In this document: one piece after another, positions 15,045 to 26,872 of the stretch
Layout of the letters: each line of letters starts with the position of its first letter
How positions within the stretch are numbered: the stretch's first letter is position 1
DNA from: Anoplolepis gracilipes
Lineage: Eukaryota > Arthropoda > Insecta > Hymenoptera > Formicidae
Direction: 5' to 3'
Length of the DNA stretch: 64,000 bases
Assembly: GCF_047496725.1 (NCBI RefSeq)
Contig: NC_132972.1
Coordinates: 5,200,001-5,264,000 of the forward strand
Translations under genes and position numbers: made by a program
Notes under the pieces: model-generated
The model's input: the letters and a program-made list of their open reading frames with translations, nothing else
What the model was told of the DNA's origin: nothing
The model's database searches: none

Positions 15045-18022
15045 TTAAATATCTCTTGACGTTATGTCTAAAAATTAATTATTATTTTTTATATAAATGA
15101 AATTAGGAAAGATTAAGAATGAAAGAACATGAATGGAAAACCACGACATTCAGAAAAATTCTATGATAAACACACGCTCTATTGGATATGCTAATTTTTC
15201 AAATTGCGATAGGCTAGTATAACAATAAGTTGTTACGAAGTATTGTTTTTATATATAGTAGTATATATATATAAACAGATATATCTGCAAATACTACATC
15301 TGACAATCGTAAAATTTATCTGTTTGCTATATCTGATATTCAACGAATTACATACATTTAAATATACTGATAAATCGAACAGCTTTCTGTTGAATGAGGT
15401 CAAACTGACAATTGCGAATAATAAGTACAATATTATCGATTAATTGATAATGAGACTTAACATTGATAACAGGAATAAACAGGATAACAAAGAACGATAA
15501 TATTATAATTATTGTAATATGAATTCTAAATATTTCTTTGCTACTTTTGTCCATATTTGGTGTCTCTTTTTATTCGCAATTTTTATTTTGCAATTCTACA
15601 ATATTTAAAATTAACAATTTTTCGACATGCAGAATAAAACAATTATCCGTTAAATACTTTGCTACAAGGCTTCTTTTATAAACAACATTTTTACTTATTA
15701 TAAATCTCTAAAAACAAAATGATATTATAATATGACAATTTTATTATGCATTTAAATAAAAATGTTTTTTTAATTAATTTTATAATTTTTCAGAAATTTT
15801 TTAATTTCTGAATCGATTTTTTACAATTTCTCTTTTATGATTCTCTTCTTTTAATCTTGTGTTTTCTATTGTATTTTCTGCAAATATTCGAATTAAATTA
15901 CATTAATTCAAATTGGCTAATATCCATACTAAAAGAATTAGTAATGCATTAATTATATTTCATAAAATATTATTAACGTAATATTATTATATTTTAAATA
16001 TTCATGTAACAATCTTTATTATTGCATAAAAAATTTCTGATAATATTTTTTTATCTAATAAACTCTCCCACACGTATTACAAGTGTCAATGTACAGTACC
16101 GGCCAAAAATATATCATCTTTAGTATTTTCTAGTATAATTTTATTTAAAGTGCATGGATATTTATAATATCATAATATATGTTTTGATAGTAAATACAAC
16201 TTACTAAATAAAATATTTTTCATAAAGTAATATAAAAATTTAATTTTAATAATATAAAAAATTAATTTTATAAGTAAGTAAATTAAATTAAATTTATGCT
16301 CAAAAATCCTAAAGGTGATATATTTTTGGCCAGTACTGTATATTTAAGAAGATGCTTTATAAACTCGAATGCTTCTCTAATCTTATATCTGTTTTTCTAG
16401 TCCTAGTTAATAAAACTTAAGCTTCTTATTTATCATATTCTTGACGCAATTTCAAGTTATCGTTCAATTCAGAGTACAAAGGTTTTTTTCAAATGCACGT
16501 TTGTTTATCACAAGTACTTCACAAAAGCGTCATAATTTCTCATTAATCCTTTCATTCATATTTATGAAATTTTGAAAATATTTCAAGTTTTAATAATGAA
16601 AATTAATAAGATTCTCAATTCAAAAATAACGAAAACGGAAAAAAGGAGAGCCAAGAGCAAATAAACGAAGATGGTCCAAAAACGCGGATCAAAACGTTTG
16701 AATAAATTTACTTTCTTTTTGTAAAAAGCTTGTGTTTTTATTTGCGCTGTTATACCCTGCGCTTAGCTTTTCGACCTTTTTTTCGTTTTTATTATTTCAA
16801 GTTTTGTTACATTGCATATTTACATATTTTCTTACATTATTACATAAGAAATCAATTTTCTATATATACATAAAATTACGCTACAATTTTAAATTTATTA
16901 TAAATTGTATAATATAAAAGTTATGTGTACATTTATGTTAGTTATATGTACGTATATGTACACACTATTATAATTACAGTTTTTTTTCTATTTTATTAAA
17001 TCTTATAATTGCAATTTAAAAAATTTAAAGATAAATAAAGGAATTCATTAGATAAATAAATCCTGAATTTTAATTCTGAATTATCAAGCAAGAATTACTC
17101 AATGCCAAGTTTTGACGTTAAATATTGGCGTTTGCGCGAATTTAGCTAAATACATTTCATTTTCCTCCTAATAATCGCACTTCCGATAAATGATATTGTA
17201 TAAGATGTTATATGTTTGACATGTTAATAAAAGTAAAGCAATTCGTACTCTGATATGACTATCGTCACGTACGCTTTAATTGAATTCATTGAAATCGCTT
17301 GAAAACACATTTATTTTTGACATACAATATGTTGTCACTTTCCTCAGAATATCAAAATCATATTTCTCGATATTATTCAACATCATTAGCAATTCGAAGC
17401 GTACCACGGGCTTTATATTTTCCGCGAATTATATTTTATGCACCTGGCGAATGAAAAGACAATGGGAAAATAGACGGAAGCGGGCAAAGTGGGTGTGCAA
17501 TCATTTTGCGCAGGTGTCAAGAGAGAATATCAAAGAATATACCGCCGCCTCTAAAGAAATTCCGTGACAAAGCGTGCTCCGACTTCACCGATTGACCTCG
17601 TGTATCACGCATTCATTTTTCGTTCCGCGCGCGTGTCGTTCTTGACATTAATGCGTCGTCGTGTGCGTACATTTCCGCTTTTCCGCGGGCATAATGAACC
17701 GCATATGTGCGGCAATTTTGTATACTAGAAAGTAGAGGAGCCTTGAAGACAAGTGTTAACAATACAGTCAATATAAACACATGTTTTACTGGCATGAATC
17801 AATTTTCAATTTTTACGCGAGTAATCATGTCATAAATAAATAAATAAATAAATAAATAAATATATATATATTCATTTATTCTACAATTTATAATATAATT
17901 TAAAATTCTGGCATAATTTCATGTATATATAGAAAATTGATATCTTATATAATAATGTAAGGAAATATGTATAAACTTGTACGTAACGAGTCTCTTTATC
18001 CAATATCATATTATATGAAATA

Positions 18023-18068
<46 letters not shown>

Positions 18069-21000
18069 TATATATACACGTATATATAAAATATTCTAAA
18101 GAGATAAAGTACATTTCATCAATGGCAAAATTTTTTCCATCTTGTTTAACGAGTATAACGAATTATTAACGATATTAATAGTTAACAAATTTATATCATT
18201 AAAAGTTTAACAGATTATTAAATTAAATTTTCAACAAAATCATTCGAGAGATAACGTTATGTTTTGGAAATATTAATTTCGCATAATCATAAAAAGATCT
18301 TTTTAATCATTCAAATCATCATTTCGATTTAATTTAATAATCTGCTTTTAATGATATAGATTTGTTAACTAATATTGTTAAAACAAAAATGCAAAAAAAT
18401 CCCTTGATAAAATATATTTTATCTTTAGGATATTTTATATATATATATATTTCATATAGTATGGTGTTGGATAAAGAGACTTGTTACGTGCACACCTAGC
18501 GATTTATTATGTATCTATTACACAAGCTATATCTCAATCGAGATAAAACCGGTATTTTCCATGCCAGAGTTTCAGGTTGCCTTAGAGAAGTAGTCAATTA
18601 GTATATGCGACTACGGTTTTCTTATTTTCCAAGGTGTTATGTATGTGTATATGTGTATGTCTATGTGTTACATATTCATTATAATTACAACCGTGCTACA
18701 CAATGTAGTTCAGGAATTGTATATAAAACTTATTTGCGACGAGAGATTCATCTCTTGTAACATACGTGTCTCTTGTTTGTGACAAATACATACGTTTAAG
18801 CTGTCCTTATCCTTATCAATGCGCAAGATGATTTTAGTAGCATTGTAACAAAAATAATGCGTACGAAATTGTTATGAAAAATAACTTTCAACAGAACTGG
18901 TATACCAAACCGCTATGGGTCTACATTATTTCATTAAGTATATAATCATTTACGTCAGATAATTTTACTAGAGAAAAAGAAATAATTCGCAATGTACATA
19001 TGTCAATACTCGTCAAAGAAAATAAAAAAATTAAAACATGTCGTAATGTTCAGGACATCACAAAGCAGAATTCAATAGCAAGGTGCGAAAGAGAGAGACA
19101 TTACCGTGTGTATATTTACGACGTTATACAAACTTTATCGCACCACTGCAATAACAAAAGAATTAAATCAGATGCCTTCTTTTCAACCAAAGATAGGCAA
19201 AGGAAACTATTGCGACATTAAATATTCAATCGAGATACGATAGGTGCAGCGTTTCCGCTCCAGAATAAAAGAGATCAACAATAAAGTTATGATGTAACTA
19301 TATAGATTCCATTTATAAAAGTATAGCATTATAGATAGTACTGCATTTACATTTTATTTTTCAACGCAGTTAAAGTTAAATGCCAAGTCTAAATTTCCGA
19401 TGTAAAACTTTAGGTAAATTTTTCTTGGAATAAAATTAACTCTTATTCCGTACTGATGGATCATTTTTGTCTGTGATTTTTCTAACAACGTCAATTTCTC
19501 GAAAACAAATAATCATAAAATAATATATTTAAATAAATTATTTTTCAAATTTATTATTTTAGTCTTTATTTAGAATGTTCAAAGAAGATATATATACATT
19601 TTTTCAGATTTTTTAAAACACTTTTACATATTAATAAACTTATCGAAAATACGCTGATCCACCTGTACAGTTAAAAGGTGCCAAAAATAACAATACGGAG
19701 TAAGAGTTAATTTAATTTATCGAAATTTTTCTTGGAATAAAATTAATTTAATTTCTCGAAATTCTTTAACAATTACTATTACTATTCGATATATTAAACA
19801 CTTTTCGTAATTAAAAAATCTTCCTTGAAATGTACGACGGGAAAAGACCGACTCCACGTGCACTCAAGGTTATTACAAAGGTTTGTGTACAAAGGGAAAG
19901 GCATGCACAAAACGCACTTCGTACAATAATTCGAATTACTTTCGAATAATCGTATGCGCTTAAAGGACAAGCATTGTACGTACCCTGGTTGCCTTCGATG
20001 ATTAAAAAGCGAAAAAGAAAAAGAGAAAAGGCGAGCGCGAGTGGAAAGAGTCAGTCGCGGGAAGGACATTTCGCGTAAAAGCTAGTTATTGGACTCAATC
20101 AGTAGACCAGTTCGGCTTGGTATATTTATTAGCATTTCCTCATTGTGCAATAGCTTTAATCACGGATTATTATTCAAGTAAACGAACGAGAAACACCGAC
20201 GGCGTCAACGACGCTGTTCAGCACATTAAAAATAAAATAAACGAATGAACGATTGTCCTTCGACGTACGAGTTTCGTTCGCGCAAATATATATCTATATT
20301 GACGCAAACTTTCCACTCTCATGAGCCCGGTCATGATCGAAACATCACGCAATCATCCAAGCCGTCGAAAATATCAAGTGCGCAACAGTTACCCAGGTTT
20401 ATTATTATCTTGTCCTGTATAATCGTTCATTGCTATAAAAAAGATGCTGACAGCTCTACGGACGAATGAATTTAAAGGCGATTAGTTTTTACCCTGATTG
20501 TGTCATTTTTTAGGTATGTAAATCTTTTTGTATGTTATAATTCTGTCGTGTAACTCGTGTATTTCTTAAGTGTTTTATTTTAGTAACTTCAAATTTAAAT
20601 CTTATAATCAAACGTTGCGAATAAATCAAAAATGAAGATTTAGACTTTTGAAACCTAATATTCTCTTTTGTTAACATTTTAACTTTTTAATACTATTATT
20701 GCGTAACTTATTAATATATTGAACTTTTAATAACATGAAAGTTGTCAAGTAATATCGTTAAAAGCAAAAATGCTATTATATTCTACTAAAAAGTCTATTA
20801 AAAGATTTTATTACTTAGCATATTTTCAAATACCTATATTTTTTTTTACGATATCTTGCACATGTGTTAGATTATCTTATCTTATGTGCATTTTATGCAT
20901 GCTTAAATAGCTCTGCATTTTAGACAATGTATCCATTGAAAAACAGCGAACACGTTAAACTTCAAAATGACATAAAATTACGAACACAATGTTAATTTTT

Positions 21001-22075
21001 GACAAAAATACCTGTAAAAAACCTGTAAAAATAATCTAGGAAGTATAATTTGTCTTATATAAGTCTGCTTTATGTACGTCTCACATATACATGTGTATCT
21101 AACTGTCTTAAGAAAATCGCTGTCTTATTTTTTACTCTAAGAAAAATAAACTTACTAAAATACAACTTACGTAAGAAAAATTAACTTACTGAAATTATTT
21201 TGAAATAATTTGTGTTTAAAAATTCAAAACTCTTTTTGTACGTTTCTTCTTCTAAGAAAATGTAAAAATACAGTGATCTTTAAAGGCTCAACATAAACAA
21301 AGTAGTAACCGCACCTTTTATATATCTATTTTACATGTAACTAATGTCACATTAAAGTATATTTATTATAGTTTTAAATGTCAAATCTTTTTTCTATTCT
21401 AAAAAAAATGAGTATATTAAAATTATATTATTTCTGTTGAAAAAAGTCCCAATTTTTATATGTTATTTGTATATTATTTTTTTGAATGTTACATCTTTCT
21501 TCCAAGAAAATATGTAGGAATGCGATAATTTTTCAAGGCTTAATGTAAATAACACGCCTTACTTAAAGAAACTTACTTTTCATCATTACAATAAAGAAAA
21601 CGTGTATGTTCTCTTTCTGCATTTTTCTGTAGTACAAACAATATAGATGTAGATATTCTTTCATTTTTTTTTAGACATTTGTGTCAAATCCTTTCAAAAG
21701 TCCTGTCAAAAGTTCTACATGTAATTTTCTACTGCTTTTTTATTAAAAAAAAAAGTGTTTACATTTTTACATACTTTATATATGTATATATTTGTGCGAT
21801 ATGATCTCGAGGATAACGTTTGACATGATAACATGAATGAGATAAAGCCGAATGTGTCGCAAAATTATTAAAGTTGGAGAAAAATCATAATAAAAAATCA
21901 AAGTTTGAATTATTTTTTCTTCGAATTTCGTTTTTTTCCTTGCGTGTATAATAAATACACTTGCCCTTTTTATGTTTAAAAATCGTTTCTCTAACGTCAT
22001 TTGACACGTATATGTTGACATTTATAACATTTCACTCACCGTGCTCGATGTAAATCCTAGATTGTCATGCGACAT
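948..22075 (-). CDS. Proton-coupled amino acid transporter (SLC36/PAT family), 3' end off the window
   Basis: Seven coding exons are joined in phase on the minus strand: 22040-22075, 11375-11421, 11019-11141, 9400-9672, 8986-9070, 1660-1929 and 948-1302. They give about 396 codons; the final membrane segments lie beyond the left edge. The protein starts MSHDNLGFTSST, has a Ser/Lys and acidic cytosolic N-terminus, then the family signatures EHPTTNAETLLHLLKGS, GTGILAMPKAF, YQMGTCCVYIVF, IRNLKFLAPCSTVANI, and FALESIGV joined across an intron to IMPLENEMKTP, followed by ITLNLP. These are hallmarks of the SLC36 amino acid/proton symporters (Drosophila pathetic and the CG1139 group), multi-pass proteins of lysosomal or plasma membranes that export or import small amino acids and feed TORC1 signalling. 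The N-terminal exon is 10.6 kb from the next exon, but it ends in phase 0 with a consensus donor, which matches the phase-0 acceptor at 11421. Family is secure; the exact ortholog is not. Confidence 0.88.
1930..8985. other. 7-kb intron of the PAT-family transporter; repeats, no gene seen
   Basis: The interval is mostly AT-rich with a pure (TA) tract at 3960-4009. Two GC-richer patches stand out, about 6590-6790 and 7160-7380. They contain no splice-compatible coding exon that I can recognise and may be regulatory. Short open frames here show no protein-like composition. Confidence 0.5.
3960..4009. repeat. (TA)n microsatellite, about 50 bp
   Basis: An uninterrupted TA dinucleotide run in the intron of the transporter gene. 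Confidence 0.95.
9673..11018. other. 1.3-kb intron of the PAT-family transporter; repeats only
   Basis: AT-rich intron with (TA) tracts at about 10709-10750, 10769-10792 and 10903-10936. The first is flanked by mirror-complementary unique sequence (see the palindrome entry). No exon recognised. Confidence 0.6.
10695..10764. repeat. Palindrome with a (TA)n centre
   Basis: TCTATATTTGATTTTA on the left is repeated as its reverse complement on the right, with about 42 bp of TA repeats in the middle. The whole stretch can fold on itself. Confidence 0.85.
13090..13143. repeat. (GA)n-rich microsatellite
   Basis: A GAGAGA run interrupted by a few AAAG units, about 54 bp. Confidence 0.9.
14671..14924. 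repeat. Perfect 102-bp inverted repeat around a (TA)n tract
   Basis: The arm 14671-14772, beginning CGTACATGTATTAATTTGAC, is reproduced base for base as its reverse complement at 14823-14924. The spacer is almost pure TA (about 14774-14820). I see no terminal motif, transposase fragment or clear target-site duplication, so it is described as an inverted duplication, not assigned to a transposon family. Confidence 0.9.
14949..15088. repeat. Perfect ~48-bp inverted repeat around a second (TA)n tract
   Basis: The left arm, containing TTTTTAGACATAACGTCAAG, ends at 14997. Its reverse complement runs 15041-15088, with about 43 bp of TA repeats between. It lies only about 25 bp from the larger inverted repeat. 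Confidence 0.9.
16094..16338. mobile_element. 245-bp Tc1/mariner-like MITE with TA target duplication
   Basis: The left end CAGTACCGGCCAAAAATATA and the right end, read inverted as CAGTACTGGCCAAAAATATA, differ at one base. Each end abuts a TA dinucleotide (16092-16093 and 16339-16340). The interior is AT-rich with no open frame, so this is a non-autonomous element mobilised in trans by a Tc1/mariner transposase. Confidence 0.88.
16819..16915 (+). repeat. Dispersed repeat, copy A (inverted mate at 17879-17972)
   Basis: About 95 bp containing ATCAATTTTCTATATATACA match the reverse complement of 17879-17972 at most positions. The pair brackets about 1 kb that includes a GC-richer island. It could be two ends of one element or two separate copies of a short repeat. 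Confidence 0.65.
17879..17972 (-). repeat. Dispersed repeat, copy B
   Basis: Reverse-oriented relative of 16819-16915, with scattered substitutions. The similar hydrophobic open frames read through both copies are a result of this shared sequence, not a gene. Confidence 0.65.
17980..18492. mobile_element. Candidate inverted-repeat element, about 0.5 kb, with nested inverted repeats
   Basis: The outer arms 17980-18030 (ACGTAACGAGTCTCTTTATC) and 18448-18492 (inverted: ACGTAACAAGTCTCTTTATC) are about 90% identical. Inside, 18181-18230 and 18327-18369 form a second inverted pair built on ATATCATTAAAAG. There is no coding sequence. The nested structure suggests a foldback-type MITE; no target duplication was confirmed. 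Confidence 0.55.
19416..19746. mobile_element. Inverted-repeat element flanked by 24-bp direct repeats
   Basis: The two flanks 19416-19439 and 19723-19746 are identical 24-mers beginning AAATTTTTCTTGGAATAAAA. Inside them, 19434-19469 and 19682-19714 are imperfect inverted repeats of AATTAACTCTTATTCCGTAC. The direct repeats are long for a target duplication, so they may instead belong to the element or reflect a local duplication. Confidence 0.55.
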
Positions 22076-22313
22076 CCTGGAGGGGATGGATCACAATATA
22101 TACAAGTAGTCAAATTCTCGTCGAGGGATGAACTCGCATATGACAGAAAATGAAGAGCGCGAGTGCAAGGGTTGATAAGTGGAAACAAGGTACTAAACAG
22201 ACAGAGAGAAAAGAAGTGATGTGAATAGACAGAAAATCGAACGGTCACGAAGAGATTCAATCTCTAAAGGTCCGTTGCATTATTCACCGTGACAGGTACG
22301 ACCGCCGCAAGTC

Positions 22314-22319
22314 GACTGA
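22314..22319 (-). promoter_or_regulatory. Initiator (Inr) / predicted transcription start of the PAT-family transporter
   Basis: TCAGTC on the minus strand matches the arthropod initiator TCAGTY, with the start predicted near 22317. The resulting 5' leader, 22076-22317, would be about 242 nt and could run unspliced into the first coding exon. Confidence 0.55.
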
Positions 22320-22341
22320 TCTGACTTAGCGCGAAGTATTA

Positions 22342-22349
22342 TTTATATA
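22342..22349 (-). promoter_or_regulatory. TATA box of the PAT-family transporter
   Basis: The minus strand reads TATATAAA here. Its first T lies 32 bases upstream of a perfect TCAGTC initiator at 22314-22319, the normal insect spacing. It sits in a locally GC-richer stretch about 240 bases upstream of the first ATG of the transporter. Confidence 0.6.
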
Positions 22350-24821
22350 GTAACGCGCGGCGAGAGAGCACATGTGTGTGACTCGTGGCTCGCGGTATCC
22401 TTCCTTTATGTGTATCCCAAGTCGAGAAGAACCGCAGCGGTCATTCAGCCGACCGGTTGATTGATAGATATATCACGAGTTTAAAATAAGCACGTGAACA
22501 TTTTACACAATAAATACACCATGGTTCACGACGATTAACATTTTTCCAATCCACGTGGCGGTATCATCGGAAAATAAACATTCAAGTCACCGACTCGATC
22601 GATTGTGCTACGAAAATATTTTTTACTTATGTATTTGCATTCACGAAGTAGATTTTTTTACGCGAAATAAGCGCATGTAATGTATTCATGAGTAAAAATA
22701 AATATGTGAGTAACCTACTTTGGAACATGATTAATGAATTTAATTTTAACGCTTTGTAATTAAAATAGCGTTTTTTAATCTTCAATTTTTTTAAAAAAGC
22801 GGAAAGAGAAAATTATTAAAATACAATATAATAAAGTTTATTAAATATACAATTAGGAAAGTGAAAATATTTATAAGTATTTATTAGTTTTTATTCTCTA
22901 ATGACTCGAATTTCTTCCTTGAAAATTAACTACAAACATAAAAAATACAAAGATAGTTTGATGACATGTTTAATATTATATGTATGTATAATTATTAATT
23001 TTTCCGCTTACTTTTCAACAGTTTAATTAAATTTTTAGAACTTGAAAAACATGGTTATGATGTAAAAGTTATTTCAGATTATTTAAAAATATTGATTATT
23101 ATACATTATTTTTTTCAATTAAAAGTCATAAATTTTTTCAATCAACAACTTAAAATTTTTGTGATGTATCGTATATCATATCGTTTTGTAAATGAATGAT
23201 TAATTAATTTAATTTGTCTGTTCTGTTTTTAATACTATCCGTGTTATATAATATTTGGAGATTGATCTTTCACGTTAACATAAGACATTTGTGGTAAAAG
23301 ATACATATTTATTATCTAGCATTCATAACATGCCATATTCAATTCTTTAAACGATATTATTTTTGCTGCATATTTCTAAGTAATTTGCAAGTAAGATAAG
23401 GGTATGAAATATATTATATAAAAACAACTAATGATAAGTATGAAAAAAAGTTAACAAATCGATAAAACTTGAGACGTGTAATATTTCAAAGTAAAAATAT
23501 TTTAACAATGAATACTACTGACTGGAAAATATTTTTTCTTTTCATACAGTAATAATAAATCTTATAAAATCACATTGATGGTTTTCGTTTCTAAGTATTC
23601 GAAGTAAGATATAATCGCAATTTTTTTATCTCTTCGAATCCTCTCTCTGACATCAATTTATACATAGATAATTGATAACAAAAATATATATACCGATCAA
23701 ATTTTTTCTTACGTATTTTTTATTCAATTGTTTTTACGTAAATTCTGTATTTCCATATCGCGCACGAATTATATATGTGTTACACAATAAGTTTAATATT
23801 ACGTTAGCTTTTTGAAAAAAGTTTATTCTTTTTTTTTTTAATAAAAGCATTTATAAAAATAATAAAGAATTTTAGATCGAAATCTATGATAAATCACAAC
23901 ATATATCATTTTGATAGCTTGATTTTAGAATCAAGATACCAAATTTTAAAAAACGTGCATGCTCGTCTGACTACTGACCGAAACGTGACTAGAGTGTGCA
24001 AAAATAGATACTTTTGACATTTTCCTTCGATCTTATTCTGTGGTTGCACAAACAATTTGAAAAAAAAGAACGAATAAACCAGACACGCGCGTATTTTTTA
24101 AAAAGTATTACTCATATTGTCACAATCTATCGAAGAAGAATTTGTTCGTTGAAAAGATAATCTTTATTTGAAAGTTGATACTAACATATTATATTTCACA
24201 TTGCAATACGCGCGCGCAAACAATCTAAAATGTATGACGAAATACATTTTATGAGATAAAAGAATTATCACAGAAGAGCAAGTAAAAATAAAATTATAAC
24301 AGAAACATCTGTATAATCGATAATTATTTAATTAATACATACCTCTCATACTCTAATATATGGAAAAATACGGATAGCCATTCCTCTTCCACGTCTTTCA
24401 TAGTCAAGCATAAAATGCTTCACAGAAGTATGTGTGCATGATTATGTTAAACGGCCTCTTTACGTTTCGTTGTCTTTATTTCTGAAAACACAAGAATCGA
24501 TTAAAATATTACAGAACGTTCCGCGAAATATTTGCGCAGACATATTAAAATTAAATAATTACCTTTTCATGTATGTATTGTTAACACAAAGCGATAAAAA
24601 CAATATTTTAAGGGAAGCGAATTGGCTCTTTTATCGATGGAACGAAATGTACTTGATACTTAAAAAATGATGACTATATCAAAAGGCGCATGTGACGGCG
24701 ATACGACCATGAATCTCTCGTGTAGGAGTAGAGTAAGGTCGATGAATTTGATTGAATCATGCTCGTCCTTAGTCTTCGCGGTTCACCTTCCAGACGAGTG
24801 TGTTGCACATGAGATTATTAA

Positions 24822-24852
<31 letters not shown>

Positions 24853-25994
24853 AAATATATGCGCGCGTCTCGCATAAATTAAGAATTGCACATCACTCAC
24901 TGTGGCATGTATTTCGAAAGATTTATCTCTATTCGATATAGGTATGTATGAAAATAAATAGCGATTCGACATATGCAATCGCACACAAGAATTTATGTAA
25001 GGATATTTTATGGCTTGGTATAAAAATTTTATATGTATACAAAAATCCATTCTCTCTATTTGTTACACGCGCATGCAAGAAGAGTTCGTTAAAATAAATA
25101 TACATCTTTGTTTAGTTCGTTATTATCTATGCTAAGTGTGTTTCTGAGTAATAAACTTATACAAACCAGTTTATTAAGTCTCAGATTATAACGAAATATT
25201 ATCATATATATAGTTATACAATAGTTGTTCAAATACTTACAAGCTTAAAAGAAAAAGATACATATGACATATGTGATTAATAAAATGTTTTTACTTAAAT
25301 ACGCTATTTATGATACAATTTATAATAGTATGTCATGTATATTTATTATTTTCCTAAAAAATAGCAAAATGCGCGCATATATATACATATACATATATAT
25401 GAAGCTTATTACAAAATTAAAAATATTTTGCTCGGTGTCTACATGATGATATATATCATTTGGTTTATATCTACAGAGGGAAATTAATTTTTTTTTAATT
25501 GGAATCGGATGGTTTGATAGTCGACGCACGACAATATTCCTTTAAGAATTAAAGGATTATTTGCACATTGATATCTTTAACGCTTTTTGGCACACGTTTA
25601 ATAGCTAGAATCTATAATTCATATACTCAAATATATAAAAATCTTTACATTCTTAAGAAAAAAATATAGGGGAAGATATTAAAAGAAAGGAATAAGGATA
25701 TCAAACTTGATGCACAATTATTAAAGTGCATTGCAAAAAAATATATGAGCATATTCTTCCGCATACCTATACATATGTAGTTTTCACACGTGCCTATATA
25801 TATAAATGATTTACGATTTGTTTAATTTTTTTAATTTACACAGTTTGTTGCCTTATTAATTATCAATATTATGGAAGCGTTGCATGCAAAAATACAATGC
25901 TCACCACCTATGCCCGTTATAATTCCTTTACAAAGATCGGGCGAAACAGTAAAGGTATATTTTATATATTTTACAAAATAATAAAGATATCAAC

Positions 25995-26000
<6 letters not shown>

Positions 26001-26072
<72 letters not shown>
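26001..26072. repeat. (TA)n microsatellite, about 70 bp
   Basis: Two TA runs separated by a single CA interruption near 26048. Confidence 0.95.
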
Positions 26073-26073
<1 letters not shown>

Positions 26074-26872
26074 GCGATATAATATTATATATCATCCCAA
26101 TTGGACACAAAAATTGAAGACATTGAACATAAAAGTAAGTTTCTATCAATTGTTTCTATCACAATGTTTATTTTCAAACGGTGCAAAGACTTATTCGTAA
26201 GTAGCTAAGTTAAAATTTATTTGTAAACTCTATATATTCAATTATTGTATTTATACGTAATTAATGCAACGTTTTGTACGTATAAGAAGGTTTATAAAAG
26301 TTTTTAAAAGAGATATATAATATCAGTATATATAATCATAAAATAAAAATGAATGTGTAAAGTTAATTTTTTTTTAAATCTTTATAACTCTTTTATCACA
26401 CACACCAGTGCCATTAATTAAAAAAAGTTTATTAGAAAATTTAATCTACCTTTATCCCAATGTCTTCAATTCTTGATAATAAGCTAAATATTCTCTTGTT
26501 TCTTTCGAAACTGCTTCACACATATAGATATGTACATGTGTATATATATATATATATATTATATATATTATATATATTATATAAATATATATATATATGC
26601 ATGTATATATAGTACGCATGTATATATATGTATATCTCTTAAATATTTAACAAATTGTACGACCTAAATTACACTTAAAGTTTAGGTAAGATTCTTTCTG
26701 AAAATATTTAATAGGTTTGCAAAGTACATGCTATATATATATAGCCGCTATATGTCTGTATTTTATGTATAATGGATACAGTCCCCAAGTGTTCGTTTCG
26801 CTGCCACAAATGTATGTAATTAATGTAGGAATTAATAATTGCAAAATATAGACACTTGAGTTTAAATCAATA

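Larger units (their letters stand above)
11422..22039. other. 10.6-kb first intron of the PAT-family transporter
   Basis: No exon could be assigned between the 12-codon first exon and the exon at 11375-11421. The intron holds (GA)-rich sequence at 13090-13143, the perfect inverted repeats at 14671-14924 and 14949-15088, a 245-bp MITE at 16094-16338, several inverted-repeat elements at 16.8-18.5 and 19.4-19.7 kb, and GC-richer islands at about 17430-17760 and 19830-20350. A loosely repeated pair, 21243-21300 and 21493-21550, sits near the 5' end. Confidence 0.55.
22318..26872. other. 4.6-kb intergenic region between the PAT promoter and the 3' end of AP-3 delta
   Basis: The first 200 bases are promoter-like and moderately GC-rich. 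The rest is AT-rich with TA-dinucleotide tracts at 24822-24853, 26001-26072 and 26537-26600. The small open frames in it are dinucleotide translations such as runs of Tyr-Ile. No gene is recognised; part near 26.5-26.87 kb is probably the 3' UTR of AP-3 delta. Confidence 0.6.

Noticed and set aside
25897..26149. Tyr-Ile repeat frames on both strands
   Set aside because: Both are read from the same (TA)n microsatellite; likewise the frames at 17881-18114, 24667-25050 and 48949-49146.
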